Part shown: one piece after another, positions 1 to 8,373 of the stretch
Layout of the letters: every line of letters begins with the position of its first letter
Numbering within the stretch: position 1 is the first letter of the stretch
Made by a program: the position numbers and the translations under genes
NCBI RefSeq assembly: GCF_018861145.1
Contig: NZ_JAHKQT010000007.1
Location: forward strand, 1-64,000
DNA length: 64,000 nucleotides
From: Poseidonibacter lekithochrous
Lineage (GTDB): Bacteria; Campylobacterota; Campylobacteria; Campylobacterales; Arcobacteraceae
Direction: 5' to 3'
The notes under the pieces: generated by a model
The model's input: the letters and a program-made list of their open reading frames with translations, nothing else
What the model was told of the DNA's origin: nothing
Database searches by the model: none

Positions 1-18
1 TTTACTTCTTTTTATTCT

Positions 19-873
19 CTATATCACTCTTATTGGTACATTTACTTCTATTTCAAAATTACCTTTTTCTATTAAATGATTCTTTATATATTTTATATAT
101 GTAGGTAGTATTGTTATTTCATATCCCTTATCTTTGATCCATTCATGATGAATATATCTTATTAGGTTAATTATATCTCCATATTCTCCACTATATTTAA
201 AGACTGCACATAATGATTTTGGTATGATTAGTGTTGAAATTATATTCTTTAGTTTCATATTTTTTGGTATTGTTATTGCTGCTACGTAATTACAATGTTC
301 TAAAGGTGTAATACTTGGGTTGTCATGATGCAAGCCTATCTCTTCATAATCTTGTATATTATTCTGAAAAGCTAAGGCTCTTAATCTTTCCCATGTATAT
401 TTTATATCTTTACTATAGCCTTTATGTCTTATATATGCGCAGTTTATTTCTTCTTTTACTTTTATAGTAGCTTCTATATTTAAGTCTTTAAAATATTTAT
501 TATCTATTATATTTTTTGAATACTCATTAAATGCTCCATTCTTCCATTGTGTAGGAGTGAAGTTAAATCTTTTTTTAAAGGCTTTTATAAATGATGAATG
601 TGATGAATAACCACAAGAATTTGATATCTCTGTAATGGTTGAGTGTTCATTACTTATTAATAAATTTGCAGCTTTTTGTAATCTTATAGATGTGAGTATA
701 TTTGAAAAATTTTCTTTTGTTTCATCTTTAAATATTCTATGAAAATGAAATTTTGAGATATTATTTAAATTTGCTAACTCTTCTAAAGTAATATTTGTTT
801 CGATGTACTTATATATATAATGCAAGCTTTTGTTTATAATATCGGCTCTTTGTTGTAGAGTTTCTTTTTTCAT
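19..873 (-). CDS. AraC-family transcriptional regulator with GyrI-like effector domain
   Basis: A 284-residue regulator. Residues about 15-110 form the double helix-turn-helix of AraC/XylS proteins, with the family-typical SNSCGYSSHSSFIKAFKK stretch in the second unit. The C-terminal half looks like a GyrI/SOUL-type small-molecule binding domain (IRHKGYSKDI, then a proline- and glycine-rich core). This is the architecture of Rob/BmrR-like regulators that bind lipophilic drugs or metabolites. It is transcribed divergently from the aminotransferase at 975, so the roughly 100-bp gap between them probably holds both promoters and an operator. The effector is unknown. Family confidence is high and target confidence is low. 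Confidence 0.85.
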   Translation of the reverse strand: MKKETLQQRADIINKSLHYIYKYIETNITLEELANLNNISKFHFHRIFKDETKENFSNILTSIRLQKAANLLISNEHSTITEISNSCGYSSHSSFIKAFKKRFNFTPTQWKNGAFNEYSKNIIDNKYFKDLNIEATIKVKEEINCAYIRHKGYSKDIKYTWERLRALAFQNNIQDYEEIGLHHDNPSITPLEHCNYVAAITIPKNMKLKNIISTLIIPKSLCAVFKYSGEYGDIINLIRYIHHEWIKDKGYEITILPTYIKYIKNHLIEKGNFEIEVNVPIRVI

Positions 874-974
874 AATATATTATATCTAATAATTAGCAAT
901 ATAAGACAAATAAAATGCAATATAAGATAAAGATATAAATAATATATTTTAATATAATTGTTAAAAAAGGGATT

Positions 975-2072
975 ATGATGAAAAGGTCATATATAAGAGA
1001 AATATTAGATGCAACTGATGAGGATACAATCTCTTTTGCAGGAGGCCTTCCTGATAAAGAGTTATTTCCCTTAAATGAATTGTCAAAAGCTAGTAAAAAG
1101 GTATTTAAAAATGCTGATTGTTTACAATATTCAAAATCTCAAGGGATAGAAAGTCTAAGAGAAAAAATTGCATCAATTTATACTAATAAATTAGGGTTTA
1201 AGACTTCAAAAGAAGAAATATTAATTACTACAGGTAGTCAACAGGCTTTTGATATAATTTTAAAAAGTTTAAATTCTAATCAAATAATTGTTGAAAGTCC
1301 ATCTTATATTGGTGCCTTAGGTGCATTTAAAATGTTAAATAAAGAAATAATAGATTTTAAAAAACTTAAAGAATTAGATAAACTAGTAAATAGTTCTAAT
1401 ATTTTATATGCTATTAGTGACTATCAAAATCCTTCTACTAATGTGTATAATAATAAAAAAAGAAAAAGTATTGCAAATATTTTAAGTGAAAATAATTCTA
1501 CTTTAATAGAAGATGGTGCATATTGTTTTTTAAATTTTAAAAATAAAGTAAAAACTCCTATTTCAAAATTATATGCTAATTCTTATCATTTAGGTTCTTT
1601 TTCTAAAATTGTTGCTCCTGGACTTAGATTAGGTTGGATTAGAGCAAAAGCAGAAAATATTAATAAATTATTAGCTGCTAAAGAATCTTTAGATTTACAT
1701 ACTTCAACTTTTAACCAAATGTTATTAGATGAATATTTAGAAGAGAATGATTTATTTGAGCATATATCTAAAATTAATGATGCTTATAATAAAAAAATGA
1801 AATATATGGCTAAATGTTTTAAAAAATATATTCCTTCTTTTAAATTTAAAAAGCCAAAAGGTGGAATGTTTATTTATGGTTCTTTTGATGTTGATTCTAT
1901 GTTATTAGCAAAAGAGGCATTAAAAGATAATATTGCATTTGTTCCTGCTGAAGTTTTTTATATAAATAAAAAATCTACTGAGGCTAGATTTAATTTTACA
2001 AATGAGAGTTATAAAAATATTGAATTAGGTATTAAAAAACTTGCATGTATTTTAGCTAAAACTCAAAAATGA
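975..2072 (+). CDS. PLP-dependent aminotransferase, MocR-like / 2-aminoadipate type
   Basis: A 365-residue fold-type I aminotransferase. The PLP lysine is probably Lys211 in GSFSKIVAPGLRLGW, the class-I signature with the phosphate-contacting Arg after it. SFAGGLPDKELFP near the N-terminus and YQNPST are typical of the 2-aminoadipate / aromatic aminotransferase subgroup, which resembles the catalytic half of MocR regulators but lacks the N-terminal GntR domain. ATG at 975 is preceded by AAGG at 967-970; a second ATG follows at once and gives a protein one residue shorter. It is divergent from the AraC regulator, so that regulator may control it. The amino-acid substrate cannot be read from sequence. 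Confidence 0.85.
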   Translation: MMKRSYIREILDATDEDTISFAGGLPDKELFPLNELSKASKKVFKNADCLQYSKSQGIESLREKIASIYTNKLGFKTSKEEILITTGSQQAFDIILKSLNSNQIIVESPSYIGALGAFKMLNKEIIDFKKLKELDKLVNSSNILYAISDYQNPSTNVYNNKKRKSIANILSENNSTLIEDGAYCFLNFKNKVKTPISKLYANSYHLGSFSKIVAPGLRLGWIRAKAENINKLLAAKESLDLHTSTFNQMLLDEYLEENDLFEHISKINDAYNKKMKYMAKCFKKYIPSFKFKKPKGGMFIYGSFDVDSMLLAKEALKDNIAFVPAEVFYINKKSTEARFNFTNESYKNIELGIKKLACILAKTQK

Positions 2073-2080
2073 GTTTTAGC
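2055..2080. terminator. Bidirectional hairpin terminator between convergent genes
   Basis: A perfect 11-bp stem (GCTAAAACTCA at 2055-2065, TGAGTTTTAGC at 2070-2080) with an AAAA loop. It overlaps the stop codon of the rightward aminotransferase and the stop of the leftward DUF59 gene, so one hairpin probably serves both. Confidence 0.7.
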
Positions 2081-2378
2081 CTGCTAAAGCTTTTTTAACA
2101 TTATCATTTGCCATAGTAACATTCCATACTGGTTCCCATACTACTATAGCTTCTGCTTTTTGTACCTTTGGTAATTCTCTTAAAACTGCTTCTTCAACCC
2201 AATTTACAATCATTTGATGTAAAGGACAAGCTTTTGTTGAAAGAGTCATTGTTACTAGAACTACCATATCTTCATTACAAGTAGCATCATAAATTAATCC
2301 CATTTCTACAAGATTAAAACCTACTTCTGGATCGAGAACTGTTGAAACTGCTTTGAATATTTCTTCTTTTGTATACAT
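2076..2378 (-). CDS. DUF59 / MIP18-family Fe-S assembly-type protein (PaaD/SufT-like)
   Basis: A 100-residue single-domain protein of the DUF59 (MIP18) family. It shows the conserved LDPEVGFNLVEMGLIYD start and the STKACPLH loop, whose cysteine is the reactive or metal-binding residue of the family. Relatives act in Fe-S cluster delivery (SufT, the CIA factor MIP18) or in maturing oxygenases (PaaD). It is the last gene of a leftward three-gene operon and begins one base into the end of the upstream membrane-protein gene. Given the putative FNR-type box upstream of the operon, a role in maturing or repairing a metal centre under low oxygen or nitrosative stress is a reasonable inference, not shown. 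Confidence 0.85.
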   Translation of the reverse strand: MYTKEEIFKAVSTVLDPEVGFNLVEMGLIYDATCNEDMVVLVTMTLSTKACPLHQMIVNWVEEAVLRELPKVQKAEAIVVWEPVWNVTMANDNVKKALAG

Positions 2379-3613
2379 TATTTAAACCTTATCATAAATA
2401 GTAAATTTTTTAACAAAAAAATTGAAGCAATAAAAATGAATGTTGCTCCAGCTTTAAAAATTTCATCTGACATAAATAGTAATCCCATTGCTGATACTAC
2501 TACACCTATTGCTCCAAATGTAAATTGAAAATTTGCAGCTTTAACTGGAACCATATCTGCTAGCATTGGAACTTTTTGTTTTCCTACTAGGGGTGAAAAT
2601 TTCTCAAACCAGACTAAGAAAGGAACAATCTTATATAAATGGCCTATTATTACATAAGCAATAAACCCACTAAAAAAAAGCCATGCAGATGTAAATAATA
2701 AAGGTTCATAATTTGTAAATATATAAAAGTATGTTAATGCTATTGATACTAAAAATGATATAAAAGAAAAAAACAAAGATATAACATATATGTCATTTTC
2801 TTTTCTTGCTCTTGTTTTATATATTAAATAAATTTGATAAAAGTATATAATTAAAGATACAATACTTAATAAATAAGCTATTTTGTCTATGATTTGAATA
2901 CTAAATAATGCAGATATTATTACTAAACTTACTGATGTTGTCATAATTATAACTGCATTATTTAGAGGCTTTTGTGAAAAGTTATGTGATAATCCAAACA
3001 TTGGCAATAAAACTAATGATAATGCCATTATAGTAATTACAATATAACCTAAAACCACAGAAAAGACATGTGCTTTTAATAATTCCTCAATATTTGCATT
3101 TAACTCTCCTGCATATGTTAATGCCATTACAATACCAATTATTACACCTATTAAAAGAAATAAGTTAGATACTAAAATACTTTTTACTACATTTGAAAAA
3201 TTACTTACCTTTTTCATTGTTAAAAATATTTCTGCAAGAAATATAAACATTGATAAGAGTACTAGTATCCCACCATATGGTAATAACGAAGTGGATATTG
3301 TAAATCCAATTGCCATTAAAATTGTTCCAACTAAAAGTAATGGATATATTACATAATAAAACTCTACACTAAAATGTCCAACCTCTAAGGTTACAGGTAT
3401 TAATTGTGCCATTGCTCCAAATATAATCATCATGACAAAACCCAATAAAAACATATGTGTCCATGAAAGTAAATTAGGACTATGAATACTTAGTTCACTA
3501 GGATTTATACTAAATAAATAAATAGTTGATATTAAATAAAATATTACTCCAATAATAAAATATGGAGCAATTAGTTTAAACGGTGGTGCAAAATCTTGTG
3601 TGATATTTATCAT
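2378..3613 (-). CDS. Polytopic membrane protein resembling haem-copper oxidase subunit I / NnrS
   Basis: A 411-residue protein with about 12 predicted transmembrane helices and almost no soluble domain. LLSWTHMFLLGFVMMIIFG (His53), AMAQLIPV, and LKAHVFSVVLGY (His182) recall the histidine-bearing helices of the cbb3/NorB-like and NnrS-like protein superfamily. The full set of six catalytic haem/copper histidines is not evident, so it is probably a haem- or NO-related membrane protein rather than a complete oxidase. It lies between the DUF2249 and DUF59 genes in one operon. Function is inferred only at family level. Confidence 0.6.
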   Translation of the reverse strand: MINITQDFAPPFKLIAPYFIIGVIFYLISTIYLFSINPSELSIHSPNLLSWTHMFLLGFVMMIIFGAMAQLIPVTLEVGHFSVEFYYVIYPLLLVGTILMAIGFTISTSLLPYGGILVLLSMFIFLAEIFLTMKKVSNFSNVVKSILVSNLFLLIGVIIGIVMALTYAGELNANIEELLKAHVFSVVLGYIVITIMALSLVLLPMFGLSHNFSQKPLNNAVIIMTTSVSLVIISALFSIQIIDKIAYLLSIVSLIIYFYQIYLIYKTRARKENDIYVISLFFSFISFLVSIALTYFYIFTNYEPLLFTSAWLFFSGFIAYVIIGHLYKIVPFLVWFEKFSPLVGKQKVPMLADMVPVKAANFQFTFGAIGVVVSAMGLLFMSDEIFKAGATFIFIASIFLLKNLLFMIRFK

Positions 3614-3624
3614 TTAGAGTTCTT

Positions 3625-3969
3625 TTAACCCGCACAAGTATTCTGTGAAAAGTCTGTTTGTGGTTTTGTATTATTTTTATACGTAAAAATAACACTATGT
3701 TTTCCATCTTCTATTTCTTGAATTTCATAATTATAATTTTGTTGAATTTTTGGGAATAATCCCATTGGAGGTTTATGGTTAATCATTATAAGTTTTGAAT
3801 TTTCATCTAATAGTTGCAATCCAGCCATTGCATTTACCATAGGTTCAGGTGGTCCAACTTCTGATGTATCAAAATAATAGTTTGTTGTTCCATCTTGTAT
3901 AAACGTGTAAAAATCAACAGTAGAACCTTCTATCTCAATTTTTTTAGCATCTTTTGGTAATAGTTGCAT
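3625..3969 (-). CDS. DUF2249 domain protein
   Basis: A 114-residue protein that matches the DUF2249 pattern: a short beta-strand core, then the EVGPPEPMVNAM and LIMINHKPPMGLFPKIQ segments typical of this small alpha-beta fold, related to SirA/TusA-like folds. DUF2249 proteins are often encoded near hemerythrins, NO-responsive regulators and respiratory genes, and their biochemistry is unsettled. It is the first gene of the leftward operon with the haem-copper-like membrane protein and DUF59. Its start lies 57 bp from an FNR/CRP-type palindrome at 4026-4039. Confidence 0.75.
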   Translation of the reverse strand: MQLLPKDAKKIEIEGSTVDFYTFIQDGTTNYYFDTSEVGPPEPMVNAMAGLQLLDENSKLIMINHKPPMGLFPKIQQNYNYEIQEIEDGKHSVIFTYKNNTKPQTDFSQNTCAG

Positions 3970-4025
3970 TTGTAACTCCTAAATTTTTGTATTTTTAATA
4001 GTAATATTTTTTGAGAAGATATACA

Positions 4026-4039
4026 TTGACTACTATCAA
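4026..4039 (-). promoter_or_regulatory. FNR/CRP-family operator candidate (TTGACTACTATCAA)
   Basis: TTGAC-N4-ATCAA differs by one base from the canonical TTGAT-N4-ATCAA site of FNR-type regulators. It lies 57 bp upstream of the DUF2249 start codon, a normal distance for an activator site, and 136 bp from the divergent permease. Campylobacterota have several CRP/FNR paralogues, so the actual regulator (oxygen, NO or other) is not decided. Confidence 0.55.
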
Positions 4040-4174
4040 TAAAAATAAATAAATCTTATTTAATTATCAAGCTTATAGAATGTTTCAAAATAGATAAAAA
4101 ATAAGCTTTGTTTATATTAATATTTACTTAAATTTATGTATACTCAGTGCTTGATTTTAAAATAAGGATAAATT

Positions 4175-5467
4175 GTGAACTTTTTTAAACTAAAAGAGCA
4201 TAATACTACTGTTAAAACTGAGCTTTCTGCTGGTTTTACAACATTTTTAACAATGATGTATATTGTTCCTGTAAATGGTTTCATCTTAGCAGATGCAGGA
4301 CTTCCCATGGATGCAGTTGTAACCGCAACAGCAATAATAACTATTTTAGCAACTCTTTTTTCAGGTCTTTGGTCTAATACTCCAATTGCAATGAGCGTTG
4401 GTATGGGACTGAATGCATATTTCTCTTATGGATTAGTATTAGGAATGAAAATACCTTGGGAAACAGCATTAGGTATCGTATTTTTATCAGGTATTTTATT
4501 TGTAATATTATCCTTAACAAATTTTAGAGTATGGATTATGACTTCTATTCCTATGAGTTTAAGGCGTGCTATTAGTGCCGGTATTGGTTCATTTATTGCT
4601 TTTATTGGTTTGAAACAAATGGGTATGATTACTGGAAGTGATGCTACCTTAGTTACATTAGGAGATTTTTCTAACTCGAATGTATTACTTGGAGTACTAG
4701 GTTTAATTTTAGCATTTTCTTTTTATGCATATAGAATTAAAGGTGCATTTATTCTATCAATTGCTATTACTTCAGTCATTGCATGGATTTTTGGATTAGG
4801 AGAATTACCAAAAGAAATTCTTTCAACACCTGCATCTATTAGTCCTATCTTTATGGAGCTTGATATTTTAAGTGCAATTAGTTTATCTTTATTACCAGTA
4901 ATTATTACATTTTTAATTACTGATATGTTTGATACATTAGGTACATTAACAGGAGTAGGAACTCGTGCTAAATTATTCCAAGAGAATAATAAAGACGATA
5001 AATCATTACAAAAAACTTTAGAAGCAGATGCAATTGCTACAACTGCTGGTGCTTTGATTGGTGTTTCTACAACAACTGCATTTATTGAGAGTGCTTCAGG
5101 AGTTGAAGAGGGTGGACGTACAGGTTTAACTGCTGTATTTACTGCAATGTTCTTTGTAACTACATTATTTATGTTGCCATTATTTAAATCTATTCCTGCA
5201 AATGCAATTTATCCTGTACTTGTAGTTGTTGGTGTTCTAATGTTTACAGAACTTGGAAAAATTAATTTTGAAGATTCAGATTTAGCAACTAGTGCAGGGG
5301 CATTTTTAATTGTAATTTTAATGCCTTTAACTTTCTCTATTACAAATGGAATTGCTGCTGGGTTTTTAGTATATACTATTATTAAACTAGCAAAAAGAGA
5401 ATTTAAAGATTTAAATTTAGGTATTTTAGTAATAACATTTATTAGTGCATTAGCATTTATTTTATAA
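4175..5467 (+). CDS. NCS2-family purine permease (adenine/guanine/hypoxanthine type)
   Basis: A 430-residue, about 14-helix transporter of the AzgA/PbuG-like branch of NCS2. Family marks are TTFLTMMYIVPVN near the N-terminus, SVGMGLNAYFSY in TM3, and the TDMFDTLGTLTGVGTRA and STTTAFIESASGVEEGGRTG regions around TM8-TM10 that bind the base. The start is GTG at 4175, with AAGGA about 6 bases upstream. A purine phosphoribosyltransferase gene follows after 9 bases, so the pair forms an uptake and salvage unit: bring in the base, then trap it as the nucleotide. I saw no purine riboswitch in the leader. Confidence 0.9.
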   Translation: MNFFKLKEHNTTVKTELSAGFTTFLTMMYIVPVNGFILADAGLPMDAVVTATAIITILATLFSGLWSNTPIAMSVGMGLNAYFSYGLVLGMKIPWETALGIVFLSGILFVILSLTNFRVWIMTSIPMSLRRAISAGIGSFIAFIGLKQMGMITGSDATLVTLGDFSNSNVLLGVLGLILAFSFYAYRIKGAFILSIAITSVIAWIFGLGELPKEILSTPASISPIFMELDILSAISLSLLPVIITFLITDMFDTLGTLTGVGTRAKLFQENNKDDKSLQKTLEADAIATTAGALIGVSTTTAFIESASGVEEGGRTGLTAVFTAMFFVTTLFMLPLFKSIPANAIYPVLVVVGVLMFTELGKINFEDSDLATSAGAFLIVILMPLTFSITNGIAAGFLVYTIIKLAKREFKDLNLGILVITFISALAFIL

Positions 5468-5476
5468 GGAATAATT

Positions 5477-5923
5477 TTGGAAAAACTATATTATAGTTAT
5501 GATTTATTTAAAGAAGATACTCAAAAGCTTGTAAATAGCTGTAGAGATTATGAGCCAGATGTTTTATTAGCAGTGGCTAGAGGTGGTTTAACATTAGCTC
5601 ATTTAATGGCACAAGCAATGGATATGAGAAATTTATATACTTTAAATTCTGTTCATTATGAAGGTGAATTAAAATTAGATACTTTTAATGTATTTAATAT
5701 TCCAGATGTTTCTCATGCAAAAAGAGTTTTAATTATCGATGATATAGTTGATTCTGGTGAAACAATGGAAGAAATTTTAAAGATACTAAAAGAAAAGTTT
5801 CCTAATGTTGAATTCAAACTAGCAACTTTATTTTATAAAAAAACTGCAGTATTACAACCTGATTATACTGTAAGAGAAGCTACACAATGGATTGATTTCT
5901 TCTGGGAAATTGACGTAAAATAA
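5477..5923 (+). CDS. Purine phosphoribosyltransferase (Gpt/hypoxanthine-xanthine-guanine type)
   Basis: A 148-residue type I phosphoribosyltransferase. VLIIDDIVDSGETM is the 13-residue PRPP-binding motif, and LLAVARGGLTLAHLMAQ is the typical loop before it. Length and motifs fit the bacterial Gpt/xanthine-guanine group, which converts a purine base plus PRPP to the nucleotide monophosphate. The start is an unusual TTG at 5477 with AAGGA at 5466-5470 overlapping the upstream stop codon, which suggests translational coupling to the permease. The exact base preference cannot be fixed from sequence. Confidence 0.85.
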   Translation: MEKLYYSYDLFKEDTQKLVNSCRDYEPDVLLAVARGGLTLAHLMAQAMDMRNLYTLNSVHYEGELKLDTFNVFNIPDVSHAKRVLIIDDIVDSGETMEEILKILKEKFPNVEFKLATLFYKKTAVLQPDYTVREATQWIDFFWEIDVK

Positions 5924-5928
5924 AAATA

Positions 5929-5955
5929 TTTTAGAACTCATTTTGGGTTCTAAAA
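5929..5955 (+). terminator. Hairpin terminator after the purine salvage operon
   Basis: Stem TTTTAGAAC (5929-5937) pairs with GTTCTAAAA (5947-5955). It lies just after the phosphoribosyltransferase stop. Confidence 0.6.
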
Positions 5956-6020
5956 GTATATAAAATATTACTTTTATATATATAACCTCTACTTTTACCT
6001 TACTTTTACAAACTACTTTG

Positions 6021-6026
6021 TATAAT
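6021..6026 (+). promoter_or_regulatory. Sigma-70 -10 box (TATAAT) for the 97-aa protein gene
   Basis: A perfect TATAAT with TTTG just upstream, 25 bases before the ATG at 6052. There is no clear -35, as is usual for Campylobacterota promoters. Confidence 0.5.
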
Positions 6027-6051
6027 TAACAAAAATTATTTGGACTATTAA

Positions 6052-6345
6052 ATGACATTTATAGATTTTAAAAAATTACTTTTAGATGCGGAGCTTACTA
6101 TTCCTAAGTTTACTGCGTTAATTAAAGTTAGTGAAAAGAATATTCAAGCGTATAAGAAAAAGAAGGAAGTTCCAAATACAATTGCTTCAATAGCAGCATG
6201 TTTTGCTCATATGAATAAACTTGGTATGGATTATAAAGCTTTAATTGATGATTTAGAATTGGTTAAAAAAGAGAAAAAAGGTGCTGGCTTTTCTAAAGAT
6301 AAAAGTTTAAAAACTAAAGAAAAAGAAAAAACTAAAACAAGCTAA
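6052..6345 (+). CDS. Small HTH-like protein with lysine-rich tail, unknown function
   Basis: A 97-residue protein. Residues 1-67 look helical and may hold a helix-turn-helix (LTIPKFTALIKVSEKNIQAY, then VPNTIASIAACF). Residues 75-97 are a low-complexity lysine/glutamate tail that could contact nucleic acid. It has its own TATAAT promoter and is followed by the DUF423 gene. I do not recognise a named family; a DNA-binding role is inferred from shape only. Confidence 0.6.
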   Translation: MTFIDFKKLLLDAELTIPKFTALIKVSEKNIQAYKKKKEVPNTIASIAACFAHMNKLGMDYKALIDDLELVKKEKKGAGFSKDKSLKTKEKEKTKTS

Positions 6346-6412
6346 TTTAAATAAAATATTTTGTTAACTTTTTTTTGATATACTTCGCAAAAAATTAAAA
6401 TTTGGAAGTATT

Positions 6413-6799
6413 ATGACACTTATTAAAAATAGTAAAAAATTCTTAGCAATTGCTTCATTTATGATGGCTCTTGCTATTGCTTTTGGTGCCTTTGGTGCAC
6501 ATGGATTAAAATCAATTTTAGATGATTCGATGATGAAAGTATATAATACTGGAGTTGAATATCACTTTTACAATACTCTTGGTCTTTTTATTGTTGCATT
6601 TTTGATTAACTTCTATCCAAACTCTAAAAAGATTCTTAGAAGTGCATGGCTTATTTTTATTGGAATGTGTATTTTTTCTTTTTCATTATACGCCTTAGCT
6701 ATTTTATCTCTTCCTATTTTAGGTGCTATTACTCCTATTGGAGGAAGTTTGTTAATTATTGCATGGTTAATGACAACATATGCAATTTTAAAGGATTAA
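6413..6799 (+). CDS. DUF423 family small membrane protein
   Basis: A 128-residue integral membrane protein with four predicted helices. AIAFGAFGAHGLKSIL in the first helix and YHFYNTLGLF are the signature of the DUF423 (YgdD-like) family. Members are conserved but without an assigned biochemical role. The channel gene follows 4 bases after its stop and the epimerase-like gene overlaps that, so the three may be co-transcribed. Confidence 0.85.
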   Translation: MTLIKNSKKFLAIASFMMALAIAFGAFGAHGLKSILDDSMMKVYNTGVEYHFYNTLGLFIVAFLINFYPNSKKILRSAWLIFIGMCIFSFSLYALAILSLPILGAITPIGGSLLIIAWLMTTYAILKD

Positions 6800-6803
6800 G
6801 TAT

Positions 6804-7607
6804 ATGACAGCAATGGCAAAGATTGAAGAAATAAGAGATTCTAGATGGTTTTCTAATTTAACCACATTTATTATTATTGGATATGCTTGTATTCTTGGAT
6901 TTAAAACTCTAGATGAAGTTGAGACAAATTACAGTCTGTTTTTAAAATTTGCAGATTATTTTGTAACAATTTATTTTGTATTTGAATTAGCTATTAAAAT
7001 GGTTGCAGAAAAGAGCATTAAAAACTTTTTCAAATCAGGCTGGAATATCTTTGATTTTATCATTGTTGTAATTACTCTTTTACCTTTAGAATCTTCAAGT
7101 TTTGCAGCAATTGCAAGGCTTATGAGAGTATTTAGAATTTTAAGATTATTTACTTCACGGCCTGAGTTAAAAGCAATAATTGATATGCTAATTAAAGCAA
7201 TTCCTTCAATAATTGATATTGTAATTTTAATGTTTATAATTTTCTATATATATGCAATTATAGGAAGTTTTTTCTTTGTTGATTTACCCTCTGGTTTATG
7301 GAAAGATTTCTTAATCTCAATGCTTACATTATTTAGAGTTCTTACATTTGAAGACTGGACAGATGTAATGTATGAGGCAATGGAAGTTTACCCTTGGGCA
7401 TGGGTTTATTTTGTTTCTTTTGTAATTATTGCTGCTTTTGTCTTTTTTAATCTTTTTATTGCAGTTATTATTGGAGAGATGCAAAAACTTCAAGAAGCCG
7501 AGATGAAAGATGAAATTCATGAGGATAGTTTAAAACTTGATACTTTACTTCAAGAGATAAAATTTTTAAGAGAAGAAGTAAAAGAGTTAAAGGATAAAGA
7601 TAAATGA
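6804..7607 (+). CDS. Voltage-gated ion channel, single-domain bacterial Nav/Cav type
   Basis: A 267-residue six-helix channel subunit, the same length as NavAb of Arcobacter butzleri, expected to form homotetramers. S4 carries four arginines at every third position (Arg105, Arg108, Arg111, Arg114). The pore has S5, a P-loop and S6 ending in FFNLFIAVIIGEM. The filter is TFEDWTD (residues 181-187). Compared with the NavAb filter TLESWSM it has Asp at the Ser178-equivalent and Asp at the Met181-equivalent positions. These are the changes that, with E177D, turned NavAb into the Ca2+-selective CavAb. Residues about 226-267 form a coiled-coil tail. Ca2+ or divalent selectivity is therefore a prediction. 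Confidence 0.88.
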   Translation: MTAMAKIEEIRDSRWFSNLTTFIIIGYACILGFKTLDEVETNYSLFLKFADYFVTIYFVFELAIKMVAEKSIKNFFKSGWNIFDFIIVVITLLPLESSSFAAIARLMRVFRILRLFTSRPELKAIIDMLIKAIPSIIDIVILMFIIFYIYAIIGSFFFVDLPSGLWKDFLISMLTLFRVLTFEDWTDVMYEAMEVYPWAWVYFVSFVIIAAFVFFNLFIAVIIGEMQKLQEAEMKDEIHEDSLKLDTLLQEIKFLREEVKELKDKDK

Positions 7608-8368
7608 AAACTTTTAGTATATTAGGAACAGGCTGGTTAGGTTATACCTTAGCTTGTGAATTAAAAGATAAATATAAAGTAAAAGTTTCAATAAGAGATA
7701 AAAGTAAAAATGACAGATATAAAGAAGAAGGTTTATTCCCATTTTTTTTAAATGAAGAAAATCTTGATTCTTTAGATGATTTATTAGAGACTAATTATCT
7801 TTTTATAAATTTTCCTCCTTCTAAATTTAAAGATTATACAGGTTTTTTAAATATAATTTATTCACATAAAAAAATAAAAAATATTGAAAAAATTATATTT
7901 ATTTCTTCAACTTCAATTTATCCTGATTTAGATTTAGTATTTAAAGAAGAGTTTGTTTTAAAAGATTCAAAATCGCCTAAAGTTTATGATGCAGAAATTC
8001 TTATAGAAAATAAAACAGATTTAATTTTTAGATGTTCTGGACTTATGGGATATAACAGAATCGCAGGTAAACGTTCAAGTTCTAAAGTAGTAAATGATAA
8101 AGATATAAAAGTAAATTATATACATAGAGATGATGTCATAGATGCAACACTTTTTGCAATAGAAAATGACTTAAATGGAACTTTTAATTTAAGTGTTGAG
8201 GAACATCCTACAAAAGAAGAAATATATTTGTTTAATTCAAAAAAACATGGTTTCGAAAAATCAATATTTAAAGATGAAAAAGGTTTAAAAAATAGAATAA
8301 TAGATGGAAGTAAAATAGAAGAATCAGGATTTAAGTATAAATACTCAAACCCTTTTGATTTTATATAA
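7604..8368 (+). CDS. NAD(P)-dependent epimerase/dehydratase-like protein (YeeZ-like SDR)
   Basis: A 254-residue Rossmann-fold protein. SILGTGWLGYTLACEL at the N-terminus is a GxGxxG-type nucleotide-binding loop in the GTGWLG form seen in YeeZ-like atypical extended SDRs, followed by FISSTSIYP and NYIHRDDVIDA, which match extended-SDR motifs. A canonical YxxxK is not clear, so catalysis is uncertain. Its ATG overlaps the TGA of the channel gene by 4 bases, implying coupled translation. No substrate can be proposed. Confidence 0.7.
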   Translation: MKTFSILGTGWLGYTLACELKDKYKVKVSIRDKSKNDRYKEEGLFPFFLNEENLDSLDDLLETNYLFINFPPSKFKDYTGFLNIIYSHKKIKNIEKIIFISSTSIYPDLDLVFKEEFVLKDSKSPKVYDAEILIENKTDLIFRCSGLMGYNRIAGKRSSSKVVNDKDIKVNYIHRDDVIDATLFAIENDLNGTFNLSVEEHPTKEEIYLFNSKKHGFEKSIFKDEKGLKNRIIDGSKIEESGFKYKYSNPFDFI

Positions 8369-8373
8369 GTTGT

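Noticed and set aside
4040-4174. Purine riboswitch before the NCS2 permease.
   Set aside because: The AT-rich leader shows no three-way junction or conserved loop bases.
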